Shown: positions 32,031 to 41,329, counted from the first letter of the stretch. The stretch is DNA of 64,000 bases from Hydrogenobacter thermophilus TK-6 (GCF_000010785.1 NC_013799.1:62001-126000); one strand, 5' to 3'. Notes: a model not told the origin generated them from the sequence alone. Numbers and translations: made by a program.

Positions 32031-33104
32031 TCAAAAGTCAAGGTTGATAAATCTGCAGCCAAGCCTTCCTGCACTTTTCACATAGCACTCTCCAAGAGTG
32101 CAGTATAGGTAGTCCCTTCCTTGTTTGGTCCTCACTCTGCATTTACCTGCACTCTCGTTATAGACGCTCACAAATCGCAAGCCCCTTTTGGTTTCTTCAA
32201 CCATGTAGTAGCCACCCCCACCCTTAGAATTGGGTTCACAGCCAGAATACCTAACTATGTAGTACTTTTTGCCTGGATAGAAGTCTCCTCCGTATATTTC
32301 TTCTACAACTAAACTATCTTCTATCATACTATCCTTTCCGAAGCTGGTAAAGGACGGACAGGGCTTGCACTCAAGCCTTCCATCCTTACTCCGACCTACT
32401 TTGTTAAGGCAAGCGGCTTTGAGAAGCTCCAAGGTTAGTTTTTCGTTGTCTTTTGGTTTTATTGTTTTAGCATCAGGCTCTGCAAATTCGGGGTCTGGCT
32501 TTTCTTCCAGCAGACCATCTTTGTATACAAACAACTTGGGCTCATCATAGGAAGGTATTTTAACCAATATGGAGCCATCCTCTGTTCTTACTTCCGTTGC
32601 AGGAAAGCAGTTATCAAACCTTTGGCTCAATCCAACTTCTTTGTTGGGCTTCAGAGTTAAAAAAGCGTATTCTACTATACAAGTATTTCCACCTGTAGCA
32701 AAAGTTAATAACAGAAGGAGATTTTCACCCACTTTAAAAGCTTTTTTAATACTCAAGCCAAAGCACTCTTCCTCCTTATGAATGGATTTATCTCTGTGCT
32801 TAAGGATGCACTCTACTCTTAAGCCTTGTTTATCTTCTATGTTTTTTACTGATACCGAGAAACTGTCTACCGTATTTCCATCTTGTTTGATATTATAAAC
32901 TTTCTCGTCTTTCCCAATTTCTAATACATCCATCTGAAGTTCTACCGCACTGTATTGTACGGAATTTTTACTTGCTTGACTTTCCTGCGCTTTGTTGCCC
33001 TGATCCTGCTGTGAGCATCCCCCCGTCAGAAGACCCAAAGAAATGGCGAAAACTGCTGCTTGCCTTACCCAATAGCCTTTTGCATGCCCTGCCTTACACT
33101 GCAC
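32031..33104 (-). CDS. cysteine-rich probable lipoprotein of unknown function
   Basis: A 357-aa protein (GTG start at 33104 chosen) with basic n-region, hydrophobic AAVFAISLGLL, then TGGC as a somewhat atypical lipobox (Cys about residue 30), followed by a Gln/Ser-rich linker. The mature part is beta-rich with at least 12 cysteines (for example ECKPCPS, YCTLGEC, GCRF near the C-terminus), which suggests multiple disulfides. I recognise no family. ATG 33164 is an alternative start, giving an overlong n-region. It is convergent with the MFS gene (33-bp gap) and divergent from arsA. Confidence 0.6.
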   Translation of the reverse strand: MQCKAGHAKGYWVRQAAVFAISLGLLTGGCSQQDQGNKAQESQASKNSVQYSAVELQMDVLEIGKDEKVYNIKQDGNTVDSFSVSVKNIEDKQGLRVECILKHRDKSIHKEEECFGLSIKKAFKVGENLLLLLTFATGGNTCIVEYAFLTLKPNKEVGLSQRFDNCFPATEVRTEDGSILVKIPSYDEPKLFVYKDGLLEEKPDPEFAEPDAKTIKPKDNEKLTLELLKAACLNKVGRSKDGRLECKPCPSFTSFGKDSMIEDSLVVEEIYGGDFYPGKKYYIVRYSGCEPNSKGGGGYYMVEETKRGLRFVSVYNESAGKCRVRTKQGRDYLYCTLGECYVKSAGRLGCRFINLDF

Positions 33105-33196
33105 TGCACTACTTATCTTATAGCAAACTTTCCTAAAACAGTTTGATTGTACATAGAAAGCCATTGAATGGACCATGTGCCAAATGCCAGTGGTTT

Positions 33197-33202
33197 TATA
33201 AT
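33197..33202 (+). promoter_or_regulatory. -10 box of arsA-like gene, leaderless type
   Basis: TATAAT, then 7 nt, then ATG 33210; no SD and no clear -35. Confidence 0.45.
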
Positions 33203-33209
33203 TTAACCC

Positions 33210-34409
33210 ATGAGAATAATCCTGTTTTCCGGCAAGGGTGGAGTTGGGAAAACCACCATATCCGCCGCTACCGCTTACAGGCTCTCTCAGTTGGGCTACA
33301 AGACTATAGTGGTATCTTTGGACCCAGCTCACAGTCTGGGGGATGCTTTTGACATTCCGGAGAGCGAAAAGGTAAAGGCTAAGGGACTTCCCATAAAGAT
33401 AAACGAAAAGCTATACATACAGGAGATAGACATACAGGAGGAGTTAGATAGGTATTGGGGGGATGTTTACAGGTTTCTGGAGCTTCTTTTCAACACAACT
33501 GGGCTTGACCAGGTGGTTTCGGAAGAGTTGGCGGTGCTTCCCGGCATGGAGGAGGTTACCAGTCTTCTTTATGTGAACAAGTATTACAGGGAGAAGGAGT
33601 TTGACGTGCTTGTGCTGGACCTTCCACCCACCGGCGAGTCTCTGCGCTTTGTCTCCATGCCTACGGTTCTCAAGTGGTATATGAAGAAGGTCTTTAACGT
33701 AGAAAGGACTATACTAAAGGTGGCAAGACCAGTAGCCAGAAGGCTTACAGATGTGCCCCTGCCCGATGACTCTTACTTTCAGGCTCTTGAAAACTTCTAT
33801 GAGAAGCTAAAAGGAGTGGATGAGATTCTCATAGACCCAGAGACCACATCGGTGAGAATAGTGGCAAATCCAGAAAAGATGGTGCTGAAAGAGAGCCAAA
33901 GAGCTTTTATGTACTTCAACCTCTTTGGTGTGAACGTGGATGCAGTTATTATCAACAAAGTGCTGTCTCCTGAGCTGGAAGGGTGCGAGCATCTATCCAG
34001 GTGGGTGCTGACTCAGAAAAAGTACCTTAATGAGATGTCCGCGCTGTTTGCACCTGTACCTATATTCAGGGTTCCCCTGCTGGAGGACGAGGTGGTGGGT
34101 CCTGAAAGACTTAGCATACTTGCCAGTATGATATATGGGGATACAGACCCATCAAGGGTGCTGTTCAAAGAAAAGCCCTACGAGTTTGTGCAGGAAGGAA
34201 ACAGGTATCTGGTTAAACTCAGAGCGCCCTTCCTCACAAAGGAGGGGCTTACAGTTCTTAAGAGCGACGGAGAGATCACCATAAGGTGGAGAAACTTCAA
34301 AAGCCACATAATGCTACCCAGAAAGCTCAGAAATTATGACCCAGTTGGAGCTAAGATAGACAAAGGCTATCTCATCATAGAGCTTGTCAGCGAAAAAATC
34401 TCATCTTGA
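33210..34409 (+). CDS. ArsA/Get3-like ATPase
   Basis: A 399-aa ArsA-family P-loop ATPase. MRIILFSGKGGVGKTTISAATA is the deviant Walker A, VVSLDPAHSLGDAF switch I, and VLVLDLPPTGESLRF switch II; INKVLSPE is the nucleotide-base loop. The C-terminal 90 residues (LVKLRAPFLTKEGLTVLKSDGEITIRW) form an Hsp20/alpha-crystallin-like beta domain typical of bacterial ArsA homologs. No arsB or arsR is nearby, so arsenite export is unlikely. It is followed after 55 bp by the hydrogenase operon, whose Tat-exported, membrane-anchored subunit could be a client (inference). Confidence 0.88.
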   Translation: MRIILFSGKGGVGKTTISAATAYRLSQLGYKTIVVSLDPAHSLGDAFDIPESEKVKAKGLPIKINEKLYIQEIDIQEELDRYWGDVYRFLELLFNTTGLDQVVSEELAVLPGMEEVTSLLYVNKYYREKEFDVLVLDLPPTGESLRFVSMPTVLKWYMKKVFNVERTILKVARPVARRLTDVPLPDDSYFQALENFYEKLKGVDEILIDPETTSVRIVANPEKMVLKESQRAFMYFNLFGVNVDAVIINKVLSPELEGCEHLSRWVLTQKKYLNEMSALFAPVPIFRVPLLEDEVVGPERLSILASMIYGDTDPSRVLFKEKPYEFVQEGNRYLVKLRAPFLTKEGLTVLKSDGEITIRWRNFKSHIMLPRKLRNYDPVGAKIDKGYLIIELVSEKISS

Positions 34410-34433
34410 TCAACATAGTTTTAAGTATATATT
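34406..34433 (+). promoter_or_regulatory. promoter of the hydrogenase operon
   Basis: TTGATC (overlapping the arsA-like stop), 16 nt, TATATT at 34428-34433, in a very AT-rich stretch. A leader of about 25 nt carries AAGGGGGTG before the small-subunit ATG. Read-through from arsA is also possible. Confidence 0.5.
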
Positions 34434-34464
34434 TATATATGAATACTTATTCAAGGGGGTGAAC

Positions 34465-35502
34465 ATGGAAAGCCTCTACCACATATACAGGCGGAGGGGT
34501 TACACCAGGAGAGATTTTTTAAAATCAGTTCTTCTTCTCAGCGCAGTTTTGGGTTTTCCTCCCACCTCTTTCGGTCAGGCGGTTAAAGCTCTTGAGTTAA
34601 AGCCTAAACCTGTAGTCATATGGCTTGAGTTTCAGGACTGTGCGGGATGCACCGAGTCTTTTATCAGAAGCACCAGCATACTACCCTCGGATGTGCTTTT
34701 GGATTACATCTCTCTTGAGTATCACGAGACTCTGATGTCACCTTCAGGCTTTTATGCAGAGGAGGCAAAGAGGGAAGCTATAGAAAAATACAAAGGTAAA
34801 TACATACTCATAGTTGAAGGGTCTGTATCTCCTAGGAACAAGGGTGTTTACTGCACAGTATCGGGAAAATCTAATGTGGAGCTTCTTAAAGAAGCAGCGC
34901 AGAATGCTGGACTGGTAATAGCAGTAGGTAGCTGTGCAAGCTGGGGAGGCATTCCTCATGCTGAACCCAATCCTACAGGAGCAGTTCCTGTTAGCCAGAT
35001 TCTTGGAGACAGACAGGTGGTAAACATACCCGGCTGTCCACCCATAAGCGATGTGATGGTGGCGGTTATAGCGGGTTTTGTGATAACTGGAAAACCTCCA
35101 GAGCTTGACAGTATGGGAAGACCAAAGACCTTTTATGGACAGACAATACACGACAGGTGCTACAGAAGACCCTTCTACAATGCAGGCAAGTTAGCCGGTT
35201 CCTTTGACGACGAGAGTGCAAGGAAAGGATACTGCCTGTACAAACTGGGCTGTAAGGGTCCAATAACGAGAAACGCCTGCGCAACTATAAGGTGGAATGG
35301 AGGTCTCAGCTTTCCCATTCAGTCAGGCCACCCTTGCTTTGGATGTTCTGAGCCAAACTTCTGGGATAGGGGCTTTATATACTCTCCCCTGTCTGTGGTA
35401 GAGGGGGGTTTTGGCTGGAAGGGGATTCTTGCAGGTGTTGCCACAGGTGTTGCTTTAGGTGCAGCTTCCGCTGCCATAAACAAAAAGTTCAGGGAGAAGT
35501 AA
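34465..35502 (+). CDS. hynS: [NiFe] hydrogenase small subunit (Isp-type)
   Basis: A 345-aa electron-transfer subunit of a membrane uptake hydrogenase. Twin-arginine signal RRDFLK at Arg15-Arg16. Cysteines for the proximal cluster are in LEFQDCAGCTES, VGSCASWGG and NIPGCPPI; HDRCYRRPFY and CLYKLGCKGP bind the distal cluster, and HPCFGCSEPNFWD the medial cluster. The C-terminus has a hydrophobic Gly/Ala-rich helix (ILAGVATGVALGAASAAI) for membrane anchoring. ATG 34465 follows a GGGGGTG SD. The next gene begins one base past the stop. Confidence 0.95.
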   Translation: MESLYHIYRRRGYTRRDFLKSVLLLSAVLGFPPTSFGQAVKALELKPKPVVIWLEFQDCAGCTESFIRSTSILPSDVLLDYISLEYHETLMSPSGFYAEEAKREAIEKYKGKYILIVEGSVSPRNKGVYCTVSGKSNVELLKEAAQNAGLVIAVGSCASWGGIPHAEPNPTGAVPVSQILGDRQVVNIPGCPPISDVMVAVIAGFVITGKPPELDSMGRPKTFYGQTIHDRCYRRPFYNAGKLAGSFDDESARKGYCLYKLGCKGPITRNACATIRWNGGLSFPIQSGHPCFGCSEPNFWDRGFIYSPLSVVEGGFGWKGILAGVATGVALGAASAAINKKFREK

Positions 35503-35503
35503 G

Positions 35504-36175
35504 ATGGGCGATACCACCTTTTACGACTTGGTGAGGGGTCCACTGCTGAGGTTTGCGCTGTTTATATTTTTTGCAGGCATATCCTACAGATTCTTCCGTG
35601 TGGTTTTTCTGGGACTTCCACCAGATTACGCCAAGCCTAAGGGAAATCCTTACTACATGGCTGTGAAGAAAATAGTCATCAAACCTACCATGGGTTGGAC
35701 TTTCAACGAAATATTCTCAAGGAGAGCGGTAAACTTCATAGGAGGATTTCTGTTTCACCTGGGTTTTCTGGGGCTTACCTTCTTTGTTCCCGCTCATGCT
35801 CTTCTGTGGCGGGAGATAACGGGTTTACCCATACCCACCATACCCAATCTTTTGGGAGACATACTTGCCTATGCGGCGCTCGGCTCTTTATTGGCTCTTA
35901 CTATACACAGGATGCTAAATCCGGTACTTAAACTGCTAACGGGCAAGGACGAATACTTTGCCAACTTTCTCATAGGAGCAATCCTCTTTACCGGTCTACT
36001 TGCCACCAAGTGGGCGGGAGGAGGCTTTTATGTGTGGATACTTTCTACCCACATGCTCCTTGCGGACCTTCTGATCATCTACATACCCTTCAGCAGACTT
36101 TCCCACTTTGTCTATTACTTCCTTTCTGTAGGCTTTATGGGATGGAACGCGGGTAAAAGGGGCGTATCCTTTTAG
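35504..36175 (+). CDS. isp1: Isp1-like membrane cytochrome b subunit
   Basis: A 223-aa integral membrane protein with about five helices, resembling the NarI/DsrM-type cytochrome b. Conserved histidines are in GFLFHLGFLG, FVPAHALLW, ALTIHRML, ILSTHMLL and RLSHFVYY, suited to two heme b. In Thiocapsa-type hydrogenases the order is hynS-isp1-isp2-hynL, the same as here; Isp1 passes electrons from the hydrogenase to the quinone pool or to Isp2. It sits between the small subunit and the HdrD-like gene. Confidence 0.88.
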   Translation: MGDTTFYDLVRGPLLRFALFIFFAGISYRFFRVVFLGLPPDYAKPKGNPYYMAVKKIVIKPTMGWTFNEIFSRRAVNFIGGFLFHLGFLGLTFFVPAHALLWREITGLPIPTIPNLLGDILAYAALGSLLALTIHRMLNPVLKLLTGKDEYFANFLIGAILFTGLLATKWAGGGFYVWILSTHMLLADLLIIYIPFSRLSHFVYYFLSVGFMGWNAGKRGVSF

Positions 36176-36187
36176 AGGAGGTTTGGT

Positions 36188-37498
36188 ATGCTTGTAGAAT
36201 CAAAGGAAGAGATAGGTCAGGAGGAGATAGAGAAGTTTTACGAATTTTGCAAAAAGAGCATAAATACAGAAGTGGCTTCATACTTAGAAGCTTGTGTAAG
36301 ATGCGGGATATGTGCAGAAGCATGTCTCTTTTACATGGGTGAGAATGTATCTGGGAGGATAGACCCCACACTGACGCCAGCTTATAAGGCGGACCTGCTC
36401 AGGGACATATACAAGGAAAATTACACTTTTGTAGGTAGGATAAAGCGTTTACTTGGTTTTGGAGTAAAGATCACACCAGAGGACTTAAGAGAGCAGATAA
36501 AGCTCGCCTTTTATACATGTACCAACTGTGATAGATGCACGAAGGCATGCCCTATGGGTATAGATACGCCAAAGCTTGTAAGCATAGTGAGGGGAGCCTT
36601 AACTTACGCTGGACTTACCCCCAAGGACCTTGCGGATGCTACAAACCTTTCAGTAGAGAAGGGGAGTCCTCTTGGTGTGGACATTCCCACTTTTCTCAAA
36701 AGGATAGAGTTCATATCCGAGGAGTACGAGGTGGAGATGCCTGTTGATAAAAGACCTTCCGAGTATCTTTACATACCATCATCCATTGAGCTTATGAAGT
36801 TTCCCTCCTCCGTTGCCTCCGCCGCAAAAGTCTTAAACAGTTCTGGTGTGAGCTGGACTCTCTCCACAGTTGCTCACGAAGCCACAAACTTTGGATTGTT
36901 CGCTCAGAGTAAAGAAGTTACTAAGGAGATGATAAGAAGAGTTTTGGAAGGCGCGAAGGAGTTAGAAGTTAAGTATATAATCGCTCCGGAGTGTGGACAT
37001 GCCTACCAATCTATGAGATTTATCGCTCCCAATGTATTCCCAAAAGAATGGAAGTTTGAGGTGCTGAACATAGTGGAGTTCATAGACAGAATGATAAAGG
37101 AAGGAAAGCTTACTATAAAAAGGAAGGTTCTGAAGGAGAGAGCAACCCTTCATGACTCCTGCCAGATAGGCAGAAGGGGTGGCGTTCTAAGAGAGCCTAG
37201 AAAGATACTGAGCATAATAGCAGAAAACTTTAAAGATTCCGTTGTTATACCGGAGCATAACATATGCTGTGGTGGTGGGGGTGGAGTGCTTGTCATAAAG
37301 GATGCGGACTACTATAGACAGAAGGGTTTTATATCCAAAATGACTCTCTTTGATAAGGCAGGCGCAAAGACCATAGTATGTTACTGTGCTAACTGTATGC
37401 TTGCCCTCAATATGGGTACTCAGGAGCTAAAAAGGGATTACAAGTTCGTGAGCATAGTAGACCTTGTAGCGGAAGCTATAAAGGAGGAGGAAGGATGA
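36188..37498 (+). CDS. isp2: Isp2-like HdrD-type iron-sulfur protein
   Basis: A 436-aa cytosolic protein with two [4Fe-4S] ferredoxin motifs (CVRCGICAEAC at about 36-46, CTNCDRCTKACP at about 110-121), then CCG-type domains as in heterodisulfide reductase subunit D: HDSCQIGRRGG followed by ICCGGGGG, and CYCANCMLA. An upstream APECGHAY is a partial first CCG unit. Together with Isp1 this can form an HdrDE-like module that takes electrons from H2 to quinone or to a thiol/disulfide acceptor. GAGGAGG precedes the ATG; its stop overlaps the large-subunit start (ATGA). Confidence 0.9.
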   Translation: MLVESKEEIGQEEIEKFYEFCKKSINTEVASYLEACVRCGICAEACLFYMGENVSGRIDPTLTPAYKADLLRDIYKENYTFVGRIKRLLGFGVKITPEDLREQIKLAFYTCTNCDRCTKACPMGIDTPKLVSIVRGALTYAGLTPKDLADATNLSVEKGSPLGVDIPTFLKRIEFISEEYEVEMPVDKRPSEYLYIPSSIELMKFPSSVASAAKVLNSSGVSWTLSTVAHEATNFGLFAQSKEVTKEMIRRVLEGAKELEVKYIIAPECGHAYQSMRFIAPNVFPKEWKFEVLNIVEFIDRMIKEGKLTIKRKVLKERATLHDSCQIGRRGGVLREPRKILSIIAENFKDSVVIPEHNICCGGGGGVLVIKDADYYRQKGFISKMTLFDKAGAKTIVCYCANCMLALNMGTQELKRDYKFVSIVDLVAEAIKEEEG

Positions 37499-39192
37499 GC
37501 AGGTTAGTGATAGACCCTGTAACGAGGATAGAGGGGCACCTAAGAATAGAGGCGGAGCTTGAAGGAAACAGGGTTAAGTCTGCCTACTCTTCAGGCACTA
37601 TGGTAAGGGGCATAGAGATAATACTGAAGGGTAGGGACCCGAGGGAAGCCTGGGCTTTTGCTCAGAGGATATGCGGAGTCTGTACAACGGTACATGCCTT
37701 TGCATCCATAAGGGCTGTGGAGGATGCTTTAAAAATAAAAGTTCCCAGAAACGCTTCCCTGATTAGAAAACTCATGATAGGCACACTTTTTGTGCACGAC
37801 CATGTGGTGCACTTTTACCACCTTCACGCACTTGACTGGGTCAATCCTATACAGGCGCTGAAAGCTGACCCTGTAAAAACCTCAGAGCTTGCTCAAAAAC
37901 TCTCGGATTACGAAAAGTCCTCACCTTCCTACTTTAAAGAGGTGCAGGATAAAATACGTCAGCAGGTTGAGAGAAAACAGCTTGGTATCTTCAGCAGGGG
38001 CTACTGGGACCATCCTGATTACAGACTGCCACCTGAGGCCAATCTCATGGCGGTAGCCCACTATCTGGATGCTCTTAACTGGCAGACCAAAATAGTTCAG
38101 GTCCACACCATCTTTGGTGGTAAGAACCCTCACCCCAACTTTGTGGTAGGCGGTATGGCTTGTCCCATAGACCTTCAGAGCGATACAGCCATAAACATGG
38201 ACAAGCTTGGGAGGATAAAGAGCCTCATAGACTCTATGATAGAATTCGTGGAGAAGGTATACCTGCCAGACCTTATAGCTATAGCAAGCTTTTATAAAGA
38301 CTGGTTTGAAAAGGGTGAGGGTGTGAAAAACTTTCTGGTCCTTGGAGAGCCTGAAGGCGACTCCCACAGGGAAGGTAAGTTCTTTATCCCTCCCACTTTT
38401 ATAAGGGATAGGAATTTGGAGAATTACGAAGATGTGGACTATTCTAAGATAGAGGAGTATGTAACTCACAGCTATTACAAGTACTCGGTGGGGGACGAGA
38501 GAGGTCTTCATCCCTTTGAAGGTGAAACTGTCTTACACTACACAGGTCCTGAGCCACCTTATCAACAGCTCAATGTGGAAGGCAAATACAGCTGGCTGAA
38601 GGCACCGAGATACAGGGGACTCCCTGCCGAAGTGGGACCCCTTGCGAGGATTTTGGCTTTATACGCGAGGGATGAGCATGGTGCAAGAGAGCTGGTAAAC
38701 TCTTACCTTTCAAAACTTGGACTTCCTGTAAATGCTCTGTACTCTACCATGGGCAGAACTCTGGCAAGGGGTATAGAAACATACATCTACGCTCACGCAA
38801 TAAGGAGCTATTATGACCAGCTTGTGCAGAATGTAAAATCCGGAGACTCCACCACCTTTAATGGGGAGAAGTGGGAGCCCTCTACATGGGAAAAGGATGC
38901 GAAAGGTTTAGGTCTCATGGAAGCACCAAGGGGATCTCTCTCTCACTGGGTTCATATAAAGGATGGTAAGATAGCCAACTATCAGGCTGTAGTTCCCACT
39001 ACATGGAATGGCTCTCCAAGGGATGCTAAAGGACAACCATCACCTTACGAGGCTTCGCTTGTGGGGCACGAGCTTGTAAATCCAAAAGAACCATTGGAAA
39101 TAATAAGAACTATTCACTCTTTTGACCCATGCCTTGCCTGTGCTGTGCACCTTTACTCGGATACGGAAGATACCATAATCAAGATAACATAG
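37495..39192 (+). CDS. hynL: [NiFe] hydrogenase large subunit
   Basis: A 565-aa catalytic subunit holding the NiFe(CN)2CO site. The L1 motif has RICGVC (Cys60, Cys63), the L2 motif DPCLACAVH (Cys546, Cys549). The 13 residues after His552 (LYSDTEDTIIKIT) are the extension removed by a maturation endopeptidase once nickel is inserted; that protease is not in this window. It starts by ATGA overlap with isp2 and ends the operon, overlapping birA by 14 bp in antisense. No hyp genes are seen here. Confidence 0.96.
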   Translation: MSRLVIDPVTRIEGHLRIEAELEGNRVKSAYSSGTMVRGIEIILKGRDPREAWAFAQRICGVCTTVHAFASIRAVEDALKIKVPRNASLIRKLMIGTLFVHDHVVHFYHLHALDWVNPIQALKADPVKTSELAQKLSDYEKSSPSYFKEVQDKIRQQVERKQLGIFSRGYWDHPDYRLPPEANLMAVAHYLDALNWQTKIVQVHTIFGGKNPHPNFVVGGMACPIDLQSDTAINMDKLGRIKSLIDSMIEFVEKVYLPDLIAIASFYKDWFEKGEGVKNFLVLGEPEGDSHREGKFFIPPTFIRDRNLENYEDVDYSKIEEYVTHSYYKYSVGDERGLHPFEGETVLHYTGPEPPYQQLNVEGKYSWLKAPRYRGLPAEVGPLARILALYARDEHGARELVNSYLSKLGLPVNALYSTMGRTLARGIETYIYAHAIRSYYDQLVQNVKSGDSTTFNGEKWEPSTWEKDAKGLGLMEAPRGSLSHWVHIKDGKIANYQAVVPTTWNGSPRDAKGQPSPYEASLVGHELVNPKEPLEIIRTIHSFDPCLACAVHLYSDTEDTIIKIT

Positions 39193-39877
39193 TGCCCCTC
39201 AGTGTTATGTCCCCGCTCACCACTTTTTTCTCTCCTTGAGCGGTCATGAGGACAAGGTAGCCCTCCGGAGAGAGGTCTGCGAGTATGCCAACGGTGGGAG
39301 GGTCCGTGTAAAGGACAACCTCCTCACCCAAAAATAGAAGCCTTTTTTTAACTTCCTCTCTAAGGACTTGAAATCCCCTTTCTTTCAAAAGGTCAAGGTT
39401 TTTATCTATCCTGTCAAGAAGCTTTAAAAGCACATCAGCCAAATGATATTCTCTGCCCGATACCAAAAGTAAGGATGTTGCCTGCAAGCTCTCGGTAAAT
39501 CTCTTTTGATTCACATTTAGACCTATACCTATCAAAGTTCTGTCTTTTGTCTTTTCAACTAAGATGCCACATATCTTTTTGCCACCAATATAAACATCGT
39601 TTACCCACTTGATGCTTGCCAGAAAGCCATAGTCCTCAAGCATCTGGCACACAGAAAGAGCTATCGCTAAGGGTAGAGTTTGCTCGTCTTTAAAGGTTTC
39701 GGTAAGCGGGAAGCTAAAGTATAGCCCACCCTCATCCGACTGCCAGCTTCTTCCGTACCTTCCTCTCCCTTTTGTCTGCCTTCTTGCCACCACTACGCAG
39801 TTAATACTCTTTTCCTTGAGCCAGTCCTGCGTGGAGCTTACCTCTTCAAGCCACACAAGAGAGTAAAACCTGCTCAT
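39179..39877 (-). CDS. birA: biotin--[acetyl-CoA-carboxylase] ligase
   Basis: A 232-aa catalytic-only BirA (no N-terminal DNA-binding domain). RRQTKGRGRYGRSWQSDEGGLYFSF is the biotinyl-AMP loop, IKWVNDVYIGGKKICGILVE the active core, GIGLNVN follows, and the C-terminal SH3-like domain ends GDITLRGTML. It attaches biotin to carboxyl carrier proteins. ATG 39877 overlaps the bioA stop (ATGA), so biotin synthesis and attachment genes are coupled. Without the HTH it is not expected to be a repressor. Confidence 0.93.
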   Translation of the reverse strand: MSRFYSLVWLEEVSSTQDWLKEKSINCVVVARRQTKGRGRYGRSWQSDEGGLYFSFPLTETFKDEQTLPLAIALSVCQMLEDYGFLASIKWVNDVYIGGKKICGILVEKTKDRTLIGIGLNVNQKRFTESLQATSLLLVSGREYHLADVLLKLLDRIDKNLDLLKERGFQVLREEVKKRLLFLGEEVVLYTDPPTVGILADLSPEGYLVLMTAQGEKKVVSGDITLRGTMLS

Positions 39878-41220
39878 GAGAGGAAGCTTATGGCTTGTTT
39901 TAGCGCATTTATTACCCTGTCTATCTCCTCGTAAGATATAACCAGGGGCATCATCAGCACCATCACATCCCCCAGAGGTCTCAGAAAAACCCCCATCTCC
40001 CTGCACCTGTAGGCTACCTTAAAGCCCGTTCGCTCTCCATAAGGGAAAGGCTCTCCCTTTTCTTTGTCTTTTACCAGCTCTATGCCAGCCATAAACCCAA
40101 GCTGACGCACATCACCCACATGCTTTAGCTCCCAGAATTCCTTTAGCCTTCTGGTCAGATACTCTATCTTAGGCTGGAGCTTTTCTAAAGTTTTTTCCTC
40201 TTCAAATACCTCAAGGTTGGCAAGAGCTACGGCGCAGGCAAGATTGTTGCCCGTGTAAGTGTGTCCGTGATAAAAGTGCTTCTTCTCGCCAAATTCTCCC
40301 AGAAAAGCCTCAAAGACCTCCTGTGTGGTCAGCGTTGCTGCAAGAGGCAGGTATCCCCCTGTGAGACCCTTGCCCAGACACATAAAGTCTGGACTTACCC
40401 CCTCCTGCTGGCAGTAGAACATAGAGCCAGTCCTTCCAAAACCTGTTGCCACCTCGTCCACAATAAGCAGAGTGTTGTATTTTCTTGCTAGCTCCCTAAC
40501 ACCCTTTAAAAAGCCCTTGGGGAATGGTAGCATGCCCGCCGCTGCCTGAATGCCAGCCTCCAGACTGACTGCCACCACATCCTCACCCCTTTCTTTCAGA
40601 ATTTCTTCCACCATACTAAGAAGCTCATCCCTGCACTCGTCGCAGAGCTTGCCGTATCTTTCCTTACAGTAGAGATAAGGGGAGGGAAGTTTTAGAGTTT
40701 CAAAAAGTAAATCCTTGTAAGTGCCGTGAAAGAGGTCTATACCCCCTATGCTGACAGCCCCTATAGTATCACCGTGATAAGCTTCCGAGAGGGTTATGAA
40801 GGTTTTCCTTCTTTCTCCCTTGTTTCTCCAGTACTGGTAAGCGAGCTTTATGGCAATTTCTACAGCTTCCGCACCGTCCTCAGAGTAGAAAACCTTGGTA
40901 AGACCTTCTGGAGCTATTTCTATAAGCTTTTTTGCCAGAAGTATAGCTGGTACATTGGAAGAGCCTAAGGTGGTAGTATGAGCCACTTTTTGAAGCTGGT
41001 CAATTATGGCTTTATTTAGCTTGGGGTGATTGTGCCCATGCACATTGCACCAAAGAGAAGATATAGCATCTATAAACTTTCTTCCTTTTATGTCGTAAAG
41101 ATAAACCCCTTCTCCCTTTTCAAATATGAGGTTTTCCTCCTCTCTGTAAACCTTCATCTGGGTAAAGGGATGCCAGAAGTACTCTTTGTCCCACCTATCT
41201 AAGGTCTCAAAGTCAAGCAT
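39874..41220 (-). CDS. bioA: adenosylmethionine--8-amino-7-oxononanoate aminotransferase
   Basis: BioA, 448 aa, is a PLP class III aminotransferase converting KAPA to DAPA in biotin synthesis. It starts YFWHPFTQMKVYREEENLIFEKGEG, with SSLWCNVHGHNHP, YSEDGAEAVEIAIKLA, EAYHGDTIG, LIVDEVATGFGRTG, and the PLP lysine in CLGKGLTGGYLPLAAT. TATAAT-N6-ATG with TTAACA 17 nt further up gives a canonical promoter and a leaderless mRNA. No BirA/BioR operator was recognised. Confidence 0.95.
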   Translation of the reverse strand: MLDFETLDRWDKEYFWHPFTQMKVYREEENLIFEKGEGVYLYDIKGRKFIDAISSLWCNVHGHNHPKLNKAIIDQLQKVAHTTTLGSSNVPAILLAKKLIEIAPEGLTKVFYSEDGAEAVEIAIKLAYQYWRNKGERRKTFITLSEAYHGDTIGAVSIGGIDLFHGTYKDLLFETLKLPSPYLYCKERYGKLCDECRDELLSMVEEILKERGEDVVAVSLEAGIQAAAGMLPFPKGFLKGVRELARKYNTLLIVDEVATGFGRTGSMFYCQQEGVSPDFMCLGKGLTGGYLPLAATLTTQEVFEAFLGEFGEKKHFYHGHTYTGNNLACAVALANLEVFEEEKTLEKLQPKIEYLTRRLKEFWELKHVGDVRQLGFMAGIELVKDKEKGEPFPYGERTGFKVAYRCREMGVFLRPLGDVMVLMMPLVISYEEIDRVINALKQAISFLS

Positions 41221-41226
41221 ACCTAT

Positions 41227-41255
41227 ATTATACGGAATCGCCTTACTTATGTTAA
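41227..41255 (-). promoter_or_regulatory. promoter of bioA-birA, leaderless type
   Basis: Minus strand TTAACA (41255-41250), exactly 17 nt, TATAAT (41232-41227), then 6 nt to ATG 41220. It is the best complete example in the window of a canonical promoter abutting a start codon. Confidence 0.7.
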
Positions 41256-41329
41256 TTCCCCGTTAAGGAATGTGTCATATGCTTTAATTAAAGCCCCTAC
41301 CTCAGCACCTCCCATCACCTCAGCCTTCT

